Source of the DNA: Nitrospira sp.
GTDB lineage: Bacteria; Nitrospirota; Nitrospiria; Nitrospirales; Nitrospiraceae
Reading direction: 5' to 3'
Assembly (NCBI GenBank): GCA_024998565.1
Contig: JACOEM010000009.1
Location: forward strand, 124,001-188,000
DNA length: 64,000 nt
The stretch's first letter is position 1. Each line of letters opens with the position of its first letter. Shown piece after piece: positions 52,746 through 61,278 of this stretch. The notes under the pieces were generated by a model. The model searched no databases. It had not been told where the DNA came from and saw only the letters and a program-made list of their open reading frames with translations. The position numbers and the translations under genes were made by a program.

Positions 52746-55622
52746 ATGAAAGCGGGTATCCTTCCGCCTGAAATGCTCACTCCCTATCATGCCAAGTACT
52801 TCGCCCACGAACTCACCAAACGCTGTCCGTCGGACAGTATCGAGAAGCTCGCAAGCGCGTTAGTGGATGCCCAGGTAGATCTGAATCCTCATCAAATCGA
52901 AGCGGCCCTCTTTGCCTTCCGGTCGCCCCTCTCAAAAGGTGCGCTCCTTGCCGACGAAGTGGGACTCGGGAAGACCATTGAAGCCGGTCTCGTGCTCTCT
53001 CAGAACTGGGCTGAGCGAAAGCGGCGGGTCCTTGTCATTACGCCGTCCAATCTTCGCAAGCAATGGCACCAGGAACTCCAAGAGAAGTTTTTTCTGCCCT
53101 GTCGCATTCTAGAGACCAAGTCCTACAATGCTTCTGTCCGCCAAGGAAACGTCCGTCCATTCGAATGCAGCGACCTCGTCATTTGCTCCTACCAGTTCGC
53201 AAGGTCAAAAGCGGCAGAGATCAGTCTCATGCGCTGGGACCTCGTGGTGATCGACGAGGCCCACCGACTTCGGAACGTGTACAAGCCGACCAATGTCATT
53301 GCCAATACTCTGAAACAGGCCCTCAAAGATGCACCGAAGCTTCTCCTTACGGCTACACCTCTCCAGAATTCGTTGCTCGAATTGTATGGCCTCGTCAGTG
53401 TAGTGGACGACCGCATTTTCGGTGATCTCAAGAGTTTCAAGGAACAGTTTGCGAATCTCCACAACCAATCGACCTTTGATACCCTGAAGGCACGTCTGGA
53501 GCCGATGTGCAAACGCACGCTTCGTAGGCAGGTGTTGCCGTATGTACGCTATACCAAGCGTCTGCCGATGGTGCAGCCATTCACGCCGTCAGAGAGCGAA
53601 GATCGGCTCTACCATCTGGTGTCCGACTATCTCCGGCGTGACAATCTTCAAGCCTTGCCGGCCAGTCAACGGTCCCTGATGACCCTCGTCCTCCGTAAGC
53701 TCTTGGCTTCATCTTCCTTCGCCATCGCCGGGGCTTTGAACTCGATGAGCCAGCGTTTGCGGGACCGACTTCGACAGGCTGAGGGACCGAACCCACTAGA
53801 GCAAGCGTTGGAGGATGACTTCGAAGCCCTCGACGAGATTGCCGAAGAATGGGAGGAGGACGGGGAGCACCCTGAACCTCTCACCGAAGCAGATCGTAAG
53901 GCTATTCAGCAAGAGATCGAGGATCTTGAAGGATTCAGTAAGCTCGCCGTTTCTATTACCCACAACGCCAAGGGGCAGGCCCTTCTGACAGCGTTACGGA
54001 CGGCTTTTGGTAAAGCCTCAGAACTTGGAGCGGCACAGAAGGCCATCATCTTTACAGAATCCAGGCGGACGCAAGAGTATCTCCTCCGAGTGCTTGCCGA
54101 CAGTCCGTGGAAAGACTACATCGTTCTGTTTAACGGCTCCAACAACGATGAGAAGTCGAAGCAGATCTACCAAGATTGGCTCCAGCGCCATCAGGATACC
54201 GATCGGGTGACCGGGTCTCGGTCTGCCGACATGCGTTCCGCCATTGTGGACTACTTCAAAGAGCAGGGCCAGATCATGATCGCAACGGAAGCGGGAGCCG
54301 AAGGCATCAATCTTCAATTTTGCTCCCTCGTGGTCAACTACGACCTCCCCTGGAACCCTCAACGGATCGAGCAGCGTATCGGTAGATGCCATCGCTATGG
54401 CCAGAAACATGATGTGGTTGTGGTGAACTTCCTGAATCAGAACAACGAAGCAGACCAGCACGTCTTTCGTCTCCTCTCTGAGAAATTCCAATTATTCGAA
54501 GGTGTCTTTGGAGCCAGCGACGAAGTGCTAGGCGCCATCGAATCCGGGGTGGATTTCGAGAAGCGCATTGCCGCTATCTACCAGCGGTGCCGTACCACGC
54601 AGGAGATCAAAGCCTCGTTCGACCAGCTGCAGAGTGAGCTCGGCAGCCAGATCGACGAAGCTATGACTCGCGCCCGCCAGCTCCTGCTTGAACACTTCGA
54701 TGATGAAGTCCGCGAGAAGCTGCGCGTGAGCGACGAGAGCTCACGGCTCTATCTGAATCGATACGAGCGTATCCTCATGCAGCTGACACGCTTTGAGCTG
54801 CGCGACCATGCAGACTTTCTCACGGATTCGTCCTTCAGGCTAAAATCCTGCCCCTTTGAAGGAAACATCCCGCTGGGGCTGTACGAACTCCCTCGTCGCA
54901 GCGGCGAAGCGCATCTGTACCGACTCGCCCATCCGCTGGCCGAGAAGCTATTGGCACATGCAAAGGATCGGGCGCTGCAATCAGCTGGGTTGACGTTTGA
55001 GTATGGCAAGCATGACGGCAAAGTCACGGTCGTTGAACCGTTCATTGGCAAGTCCGGATTCTTAAATGTCTCACTCTTCACGGTCGAGGCATTGGACCAG
55101 GCGGAGGATTATCTTATCTGTACTGGGGTGGCGGATTCTGGTGAGGTCTTGGATGAGGAAGTCGTGCAGCGTCTGTTCTCACTGCCTGGAACAGTCACAC
55201 AACCTGATCCATCAGCGATTGACGATGCGACGTTTCGCACACAGAAAGAAGCACGCCAGGAAGCCATTCGCCGCCAGATATCAAAGCGCAATGCGGATTT
55301 TTTCGAGATCGAGGTAGACAAGCTGGATTCTTGGGCCGACGATCTGAAAGTGGGATTAGAGCGAGAGATTAAGGAGTTCGACCGGCAGATCAAGGAGGCG
55401 AGGAAGGCAGCCGTAGCAGCCCTCACGTTGGAAGAGAAGCTAGCCGGCCAAAAACAGATCAAGGCAATCGAAACCGAACGGGGCAAGCGCCGCCGGGCCC
55501 TATTCGATGCACAGGACGAGATTGATCGACGGCGTGAACAACTGATCAACGAGATTGAGGGGAAGCTGCAACAAAAGGTAAGCTCCCAGCAGCTCTTTAC
55601 GATCCATTGGCAGGTACGGTAA
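52746..55622 (+). CDS. SNF2-family DEAD/DEAH helicase
   Basis: This is a 958-aa ATP-driven DNA translocase. Motif I ADEVGLGKT is near residues 69-77, VLVITPSNLRKQW follows, motif II DEAH lies at 170-173 in VVIDEAHRLRN, motif III LLTATPLQNS, and the C-terminal helicase half shows AEGINLQFC, NYDLPWNPQRIEQRIGRCHRYGQ (motif VI). A charged coiled coil (about 840-940) ends the protein. It resembles HepA/RapA-type and phage-defence SNF2 proteins. ATG at 52746 (GTG at 52734 possible) has no clear ribosome site. It is the first gene of the cassette. Confidence 0.9.
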   Translation: MKAGILPPEMLTPYHAKYFAHELTKRCPSDSIEKLASALVDAQVDLNPHQIEAALFAFRSPLSKGALLADEVGLGKTIEAGLVLSQNWAERKRRVLVITPSNLRKQWHQELQEKFFLPCRILETKSYNASVRQGNVRPFECSDLVICSYQFARSKAAEISLMRWDLVVIDEAHRLRNVYKPTNVIANTLKQALKDAPKLLLTATPLQNSLLELYGLVSVVDDRIFGDLKSFKEQFANLHNQSTFDTLKARLEPMCKRTLRRQVLPYVRYTKRLPMVQPFTPSESEDRLYHLVSDYLRRDNLQALPASQRSLMTLVLRKLLASSSFAIAGALNSMSQRLRDRLRQAEGPNPLEQALEDDFEALDEIAEEWEEDGEHPEPLTEADRKAIQQEIEDLEGFSKLAVSITHNAKGQALLTALRTAFGKASELGAAQKAIIFTESRRTQEYLLRVLADSPWKDYIVLFNGSNNDEKSKQIYQDWLQRHQDTDRVTGSRSADMRSAIVDYFKEQGQIMIATEAGAEGINLQFCSLVVNYDLPWNPQRIEQRIGRCHRYGQKHDVVVVNFLNQNNEADQHVFRLLSEKFQLFEGVFGASDEVLGAIESGVDFEKRIAAIYQRCRTTQEIKASFDQLQSELGSQIDEAMTRARQLLLEHFDDEVREKLRVSDESSRLYLNRYERILMQLTRFELRDHADFLTDSSFRLKSCPFEGNIPLGLYELPRRSGEAHLYRLAHPLAEKLLAHAKDRALQSAGLTFEYGKHDGKVTVVEPFIGKSGFLNVSLFTVEALDQAEDYLICTGVADSGEVLDEEVVQRLFSLPGTVTQPDPSAIDDATFRTQKEARQEAIRRQISKRNADFFEIEVDKLDSWADDLKVGLEREIKEFDRQIKEARKAAVAALTLEEKLAGQKQIKAIETERGKRRRALFDAQDEIDRRREQLINEIEGKLQQKVSSQQLFTIHWQVR

Positions 55623-55630
55623 GGACGGCT

Positions 55631-55866
55631 ATGAGCGAACCAGCTATCATCTGTCCCTCCTGTAGGACCGAAATCAAGCTGACTGAGTCTCTCGCTTCGC
55701 CGCTGACCGAATCCACGCGCCGTGAATACCAGAAGCAACCAACTCAAAAAGACGCCGACGTTGCAAAGCGCGATGCTGCGTTGCGGAGCGAGAAGAAGTT
55801 CTTTGGAAAGCACAGCAAACAATCGATGACCATTTGAATGCTCAAAAGGCGGGACAAGGAGAGTAG
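55631..55866 (+). pseudogene. Frameshifted and truncated DUF2130 gene
   Basis: The N-terminus MSEPAIICPSCRTEIKLTES and ESTRREYQKQ...QKDADVAKRDAAL matches the start of DUF2130 (RmuC-like coiled-coil) proteins, including the zinc-ribbon Cys pair. At about 55785 the family frame shifts by one base: reading from GAG at 55786 gives EREEVLWKAQQTIDDHLNAQ and then a stop at 55864. The original frame instead runs to a spurious end at 55837. The rest of the roughly 400-aa protein is gone. It is a decayed member of the cassette. Confidence 0.75.
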
Positions 55867-55891
55867 TCGTGTTTGATTGGGATCGCGGCAA

Positions 55892-56083
55892 ATGAGCAAG
55901 CCAGATGAACAAGTAGCAGATCGAATCATTGAAGAACTTCGCAAGCAGAAGCTCTTGTCAGACTCTGCACTGGAGAAGCTTAAACCACAACTGATTGCTG
56001 GAAGGCTGTCGGCAGAGGACTGGAAACTTGCGATTGAGTTAGATTGCAGGGAAGAAGCAAAGGCAACCGATGAAGATCACTAA
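55892..56083 (+). CDS. Small charged protein upstream of the hook ATPase
   Basis: This 63-aa protein (MSKPDEQVADRIIEELRKQK, then LLSDSALEKLKPQLIAGRLSAEDW) is helical and strongly charged, with an acidic tail ATDEDH. Its last 14 bases overlap the start of the Rad50-like ATPase gene, so the two are coupled and probably form a pair. The ATG has no good ribosome site. No family recognised; it may be a small regulatory or bridging subunit. Confidence 0.65.
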   Translation: MSKPDEQVADRIIEELRKQKLLSDSALEKLKPQLIAGRLSAEDWKLAIELDCREEAKATDEDH

Positions 56084-58433
56084 AATTTCAATGGCCGGCT
56101 TTAGAGGGGCCACGGTTCCGGTCGAAATAAGATTCGATACAAGTAAGGCTGTTGCCCTGGTTTTTGGGGAAAATGGCACAGGCAAGTCGACCATTGCCGA
56201 TGCTTTCGACTTCCTTTGCAATGGTACTTACGGTTCGCTTGAAAACTACCATTTTGGTGAGTCGCCAAAGAAATACGTGGCTTCATTCAAAATGCCTGCC
56301 TCTGCGGTCACAGTAACGCTGACTTCTGATTCTTTATCATGGGTTGCTGTTCTTGGGAAGGAAGGCCCTTTAGTAACGCCAAGCACTGGCTATCCGGACG
56401 CTCGGATTCTTCGGCGTAAGGCAATACTAAAACTGATTGATGCGCGACCGAAGGATCGCTTCGAAGAACTGAAGACATTCATCGCCATACCTAATATCGA
56501 GAAATCGGAAGAAGGGTTACGCGAAGCTTATAAATTAGCACAAAAGTCATTCGACGAAAGTGTCCGAGCATACTCTCAGGCCAAAGATGGTTTAGAGACT
56601 CTTTGGGCTAAAGAAGGTAAACCAAGCACAGATCCCATAGCGTGGGCGGAGAAAGAGTTATCCAGTGACATGACGAGGCTGCAGGAACAGGTCAAGGAGG
56701 TTGAAACTTTAGAGTCAGCGTTTCGGCTTGGAGAAACTGGCCTCAATTCGCTCGACTCTGCCCGTAAGGCACACAAGGAGGCAGAACAATCGCTTAAAGA
56801 GGCTGAAGACAAACTGAAGAAGACCGAATCTGAACAGGCACAACAAAATGCTGAATTAGTTACATTGCTCGAAGGGGCAAGAGCTTACATAGAGGGTAGG
56901 CAAGACTTAACCCAATGTCCCGTATGCGAACAGCAAATTACGCCTGTTGATCTTGCCCGTCGGTTGAAAGATCGAATAAGGGAGATGCAAGAGATTAAAG
57001 TTCTTGTTGAGAAAGTCTCAACCGCAAAGGCGGCGCTTCAAGTTAAAACATCCCTTGTAGGACAGGGTCAGAACGAGACTTGTGCAAAACTAAAGGCTAT
57101 CGGCTTGAGCCTGAAGGGCTGCACGTTAGGGGAAGTAGCAAGGTTGAAAATGAAGTGGGAGGACTACGCTGAGCTTCTATCTGGCGCTGGTCCTTCCGAC
57201 TCGACAGAGAAACAAGCTCGGCAATTGTGGCAGATTGCCCTGCCGTGTAGAAATCATCTTCAGGCTCGGAAGGATGCAGATCAAAAATCTATTAGTCAGC
57301 ACAATGCTATTAAGACTTATTTCGAAACAATGAAAGGGAAGCAAGCTCAGGCTGCTTCCTTAGAGGGACTTCTGAAGACGTTGAAGGCCGTTCTTGACGT
57401 CGTATCGAGAGAACGAAAAGACTACGTCGAAGAAATTCTAAAGAGCATATCCGGAGAAGTAGAACGTCTTTATGCGACACTCCATCCCGGAGAGGACATA
57501 GGAAAAGTCAGCTTCTATCTCAAACCCAATACCATAGGCTCTTTAGAGTTTGATGCGCAGTTCTATGACGCGCCAGATCTTCCGCCTCAGGCTTACTACA
57601 GTGAATCGCACCTTGATACGTTAGGCATATGTGTGTTTTTAGCTCTCGCTAAATTCTTTAAGACGGACAAAACGATAATCATTCTTGACGACGTGTTAAC
57701 CTCGATCGATAGTCCCCATCTCTCTAGATTTATGAACATCCTCCACGAGGAGGCTTCCCTCTACAACCAGTTCTTTATAACTACCCACTATCGACCTTGG
57801 CGAGACGTTTATCGGTGGGCGAGAGGGCCAACCGCAAATACTCAGTTGATTGAACTAGGTCCTTGGACTTTGGTGCGAGGTCTTAATGTTGGTGAATTCA
57901 AAAGCGCTATTTTAGAGTTGCGGGATATCTTGAATAAGGGGCCATACGATCGTCAGACCGCTGCATCGAAGGCGGGAATCATCTTAGAATCTTTGCTCGA
58001 CTTTCTCACTGTGAAATACAGATGCCGTGTGCCAAGGAATACTCGCAATGAGTACACTCTGGGCGAGTTGGCCCAAGGAATTGACTCAAAATTGGGAAAG
58101 GAACTTCGCTCACGAATGCCGCCCTCCAAGGGAGCCGCAAAGCTAGATATAGCGCTGGGGCCACTAATTGAAAATGCATCGGCAAGAATTTGGGTTAGAA
58201 ACACAGTAGGCTGCCACTTCGCAACCCTCGGGAGCGAGGTCAGTGACGCAGATGTTAGAGCGTTCTGCATGGAGGTGCTTGCCATCGCGGACAATCTAAT
58301 TTGCCAGAACTGTCAAAGGCACGCAACGCGAAGACCTTCAGGAAGTTATTGGCAATGTGCGTGTGGGGACCTTGAACTGTACCCTCTAATCTACCCAGGA
58401 GCGGATCTAGGAACTGTAGACGATGAAGGGTAA
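56070..58433 (+). CDS. Rad50/SMC-like AAA ATPase with CPVC zinc hook
   Basis: This 787-aa ATPase has MKITKISMAGFRGATVPVEI, Walker A GENGTGKST at 33-41, two long coiled coils (about 170-280 and 310-450) interrupted by CPVC at 283-286, and a C-terminal head half with the signature-like SESHLDTLGICVFLALAKFF and Walker B TIIILDD (acidic pair near 540). After that come a helical extension and a C-terminal Cys ribbon (CQNCQRHATR...WQCACGD). The CPVC apex is the Rad50-type zinc hook. Its sequence is visibly richer in A and T than the chromosomal genes. Probable DNA-end or dsDNA-sensing subunit. It overlaps mod by 11 bases. Confidence 0.85.
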   Translation: MKITKISMAGFRGATVPVEIRFDTSKAVALVFGENGTGKSTIADAFDFLCNGTYGSLENYHFGESPKKYVASFKMPASAVTVTLTSDSLSWVAVLGKEGPLVTPSTGYPDARILRRKAILKLIDARPKDRFEELKTFIAIPNIEKSEEGLREAYKLAQKSFDESVRAYSQAKDGLETLWAKEGKPSTDPIAWAEKELSSDMTRLQEQVKEVETLESAFRLGETGLNSLDSARKAHKEAEQSLKEAEDKLKKTESEQAQQNAELVTLLEGARAYIEGRQDLTQCPVCEQQITPVDLARRLKDRIREMQEIKVLVEKVSTAKAALQVKTSLVGQGQNETCAKLKAIGLSLKGCTLGEVARLKMKWEDYAELLSGAGPSDSTEKQARQLWQIALPCRNHLQARKDADQKSISQHNAIKTYFETMKGKQAQAASLEGLLKTLKAVLDVVSRERKDYVEEILKSISGEVERLYATLHPGEDIGKVSFYLKPNTIGSLEFDAQFYDAPDLPPQAYYSESHLDTLGICVFLALAKFFKTDKTIIILDDVLTSIDSPHLSRFMNILHEEASLYNQFFITTHYRPWRDVYRWARGPTANTQLIELGPWTLVRGLNVGEFKSAILELRDILNKGPYDRQTAASKAGIILESLLDFLTVKYRCRVPRNTRNEYTLGELAQGIDSKLGKELRSRMPPSKGAAKLDIALGPLIENASARIWVRNTVGCHFATLGSEVSDADVRAFCMEVLAIADNLICQNCQRHATRRPSGSYWQCACGDLELYPLIYPGADLGTVDDEG

Positions 58434-60126
58434 TGCAAAACTCGAACTCACATGGATTGGGAAGGAGAACAGGTCGAAGCTGGAGCCGCGTATCCTGCTG
58501 GAGGACTGTGAGAAGTCCTATCATGCTTCGCATCGAGTCACTGACCACGACATCTTCGACAACCGCCTCATCTTTGGGGACAACCTGCTGGCCCTCAAGG
58601 CGCTCGAACAGGAATTTACCGGCAAGATCAAATGCATATACATCGATCCTCCATATAACACGGGAAGTGCCTTTGAGCATTTCGATGACGGGCTTGAGCA
58701 TTCCTTGTGGCTAAGCATGATGAGGGAGAGGGTCGAACTTCTGTGGCGGCTGTTAAGCTCTGCCAACGGCACCCTTCTCGTGAGCATTAATGACGATGAA
58801 GGACATTATCTCAAGGTATTGTGCGACGAAATCTGTGGCCGATCATGTTTTGTAGCATCGCTCGTATGGAACTATGAAGGCAATACGGATAACCAAGCCA
58901 GAATTATCAATTATCATGAGTACATCCTTGTTTACTCTAAGACCGGAGAAGTTGACGAACCAGGGGTCATTGATCCTTCCATCGGTCAGCACAGCAAACT
59001 CTATAGAGAAGAGATAAGAAACACGATTATTAAAAATGGCCCAAAGAATCCCCCTCGGAAAGTGGTCCTACCGACTGGATTTCCAGTGGCCTTTTCTGAA
59101 GGTATTGTTGCTGCATCCTCGGTCAGATTTCCAAAGTATTCCCGAGATATTGTCGTTAAGAATCATCAGATACGAAATGACGTTGAAGCAGAAACCGGCT
59201 GGAGTTCGCGAGAACTGCTCGAATCGTTTATCGGGAACCAATTCAAGCCAGTGCTCGATTCGAAGGGGCAGGAAACAAGATTTGAACTCACAAGCAGCGG
59301 TGCGATCGAGGCTGTTAAGAGACGTGAACAGCGAAAAGGGCACTTCTTATCGGTGTTGCGAGGTTTTGGGACTACAAATCAGATGCGCCTAATGCTCGAG
59401 AAACTTGGCATTACCTTCACTTATCCCAAACCAGTTGATTTGATCGCCTATCTGATTGAAGCATTCACTGGTGCTGATGATTGGGTGTTGGATTCGTTCG
59501 CGGGTAGTGGGACTACTGGACACGCAGTTTTTAAATTAAACAAGGAAAAAGGTGGTCGCAGGAGGTTTATCCTTGTTGAGCTGAATCAAGACACTGTTGA
59601 ACAGGTGATCATACCTAGGCTGAAGGCAGTCATAGACGGTCATGCCAATGCGGATCTCGATAAACACGGAGGTGGCTTCCGCTACTACCACCTTGCCCCC
59701 TCACTGTTAGAGAAAGACAAGTGGGGCAACTGGGTCATCAATAAGGCCTACAACCCTGCGATGTTGGCTCAGGCGGTCTGCAAGCTGGAAGGGTTTACCT
59801 ACGCGCCGAGTGACACGGTCTATTGGCAGCAGGGCCATTCATCAGAGCGGGACTTCATCTATGTCACCACGCAGAACTTGAGCCATGACCAGTTGCAAGC
59901 GCTGAGTGATGAAGTCGGCGAAGGCCGCTCGTTGTTGGTGCTTTGCTCCGCGTTCCGTGGAAAAGCCGATCGGTATTCCAACCTGACGCTCAAGAAGATT
60001 CCAAAAACGGTCCTCTCCCGCTGCGAGTGGGCCCATGATGATTACAGTCTCAAGATCGAGAATTTACCCCAGGCGCCCCCGCCGCCGGGGCAGCAAACGC
60101 TCGTTTTGGATCAGAGCGATTCGTAG
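58423..60126 (+). CDS. Type III restriction-modification methyltransferase (Mod-like)
   Basis: This is a 567-aa N6-adenine/N4-cytosine methyltransferase of the beta order: catalytic motif IV DPPYN at residues 75-79 comes before the AdoMet motif I FAGSGTTGHA at about 359-368. LLSSANGTLLVSINDDEG and WNYEGN lie between. Residues about 145-340 form the target-recognition part, where base use turns visibly A/T-rich. The C-terminal part (about 410-567) is GC-rich again. The gene overlaps the hook ATPase by 11 bases and is followed 6 bases later by the DUF1016 nuclease. Methylation would protect self DNA from the Res protein. Confidence 0.9.
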   Translation: MKGNAKLELTWIGKENRSKLEPRILLEDCEKSYHASHRVTDHDIFDNRLIFGDNLLALKALEQEFTGKIKCIYIDPPYNTGSAFEHFDDGLEHSLWLSMMRERVELLWRLLSSANGTLLVSINDDEGHYLKVLCDEICGRSCFVASLVWNYEGNTDNQARIINYHEYILVYSKTGEVDEPGVIDPSIGQHSKLYREEIRNTIIKNGPKNPPRKVVLPTGFPVAFSEGIVAASSVRFPKYSRDIVVKNHQIRNDVEAETGWSSRELLESFIGNQFKPVLDSKGQETRFELTSSGAIEAVKRREQRKGHFLSVLRGFGTTNQMRLMLEKLGITFTYPKPVDLIAYLIEAFTGADDWVLDSFAGSGTTGHAVFKLNKEKGGRRRFILVELNQDTVEQVIIPRLKAVIDGHANADLDKHGGGFRYYHLAPSLLEKDKWGNWVINKAYNPAMLAQAVCKLEGFTYAPSDTVYWQQGHSSERDFIYVTTQNLSHDQLQALSDEVGEGRSLLVLCSAFRGKADRYSNLTLKKIPKTVLSRCEWAHDDYSLKIENLPQAPPPPGQQTLVLDQSDS

Positions 60127-60132
60127 GCCAGA

Positions 60133-61278
60133 ATGACGCAACCCACCCGCCACACTCTTTATCACCGGATTCGAGAGATCCTAGATTCTACTCTGGCCGG
60201 GGTGGCTCGGTCGGTCAATACAGCGCAGGTCTGCGCCAATTGGCTCATTGGGCGCGAGATCGTGGAGGAAGAGCAGAAGGGAAAGAAACGGGCGCGTTAT
60301 GGTGAGGCGCTGCTTAAAGACTTGTCCCGGCGTCTGTCCACGGATGTGGGCAAGGGCTGGTCGGTGCGGAATCTCGAATACTGCCGGGCGTTTTATCTGG
60401 AATACCCGTTGTTGTTAGGAGGCCGGAATTCGAACGCGGTGCGTTCGATTTTATCGCTTCTCTCGCCAGCCGATGATCGACAGATTTCGAACGCGCTGCG
60501 TGCGGAATCATGGCAGCCCGGCCGGCTTCACTCCAATCTGTCGTGGACACACTACCGAACGCTGCTTCGCGTGGACAAGACGGACGCCCGCGCCTTCTAC
60601 GAGATCGAGGCCATCAAGCATGCCTGGTCGGCTCGCGAACTGGAGCGACAATTCACGAGTTTGCTGTACGAACGATTGGCCCTGAGCAAGGACAAGAAGG
60701 GGCTGATGAAGTTGGCAACAAAAGGCCACGTCGTTCAGCATCCTACCGACATCTTTAAGGACCCGGTCGTTATGGAATTCCTCGGTCTGCCGGAATCTCC
60801 GCGCCTGGTCGAATCCCAGTTGGAAGAAGGGCTCATCAATAACCTTCAGGCCTTTCTGCTGGAACTAGGCAAAGGGTTCGCCTTTGTCGCCCGCCAGGAG
60901 CGGTTGACGTTGGACGGCGACCATTTTTACATCGACCTGGTCTTCTACCACACGGTCCTTAAGTGTTATGTGCTCATCGACTTGAAGACCGGCAAGCTGA
61001 TGCATCAGGACCTTGGTCAACTGCAACTGTACGTGAACTACTTTGACCACGAACGACGTACAGCGGGCGACAGCCCGACACTGGGATTGATTCTCTGCGC
61101 GGACAAGAACGACGCCGTCGTCCGCTATACCCTGGGGCCGGAACAGGAGCAGAAGATCTTTGCGAGCCGGTACAAGCTGCATCTGCCCACGGAGGCGGAG
61201 TTGAAGGCAGAGCTGCGCCGGGAAGTCCGGCAGTTGAGCGGCACGACCGCCAGTTCATCGGGAAAGAAGGCTCCATGA
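60133..61278 (+). CDS. DUF1016 (YhcG) PD-(D/E)xK nuclease family protein
   Basis: This 381-aa protein has an N-terminal helical DUF1016_N part (VNTAQVCANWLIGREIVEEEQKG, GKGWSVRNLEYCRAFYLEY, LSWTHYRTLLRVD) and a C-terminal nuclease: ELGKGFAFVARQER, Asp268 in FYIDLVFYH, and DLK at 283-285 in YVLIDLKTGK, giving the D-x14-D-x-K core. All catalytic residues are present. It is translated with mod and res (stop overlaps res as ATGA). DUF1016 proteins often travel with R-M genes; the exact role is not established. Confidence 0.9.
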   Translation: MTQPTRHTLYHRIREILDSTLAGVARSVNTAQVCANWLIGREIVEEEQKGKKRARYGEALLKDLSRRLSTDVGKGWSVRNLEYCRAFYLEYPLLLGGRNSNAVRSILSLLSPADDRQISNALRAESWQPGRLHSNLSWTHYRTLLRVDKTDARAFYEIEAIKHAWSARELERQFTSLLYERLALSKDKKGLMKLATKGHVVQHPTDIFKDPVVMEFLGLPESPRLVESQLEEGLINNLQAFLLELGKGFAFVARQERLTLDGDHFYIDLVFYHTVLKCYVLIDLKTGKLMHQDLGQLQLYVNYFDHERRTAGDSPTLGLILCADKNDAVVRYTLGPEQEQKIFASRYKLHLPTEAELKAELRREVRQLSGTTASSSGKKAP

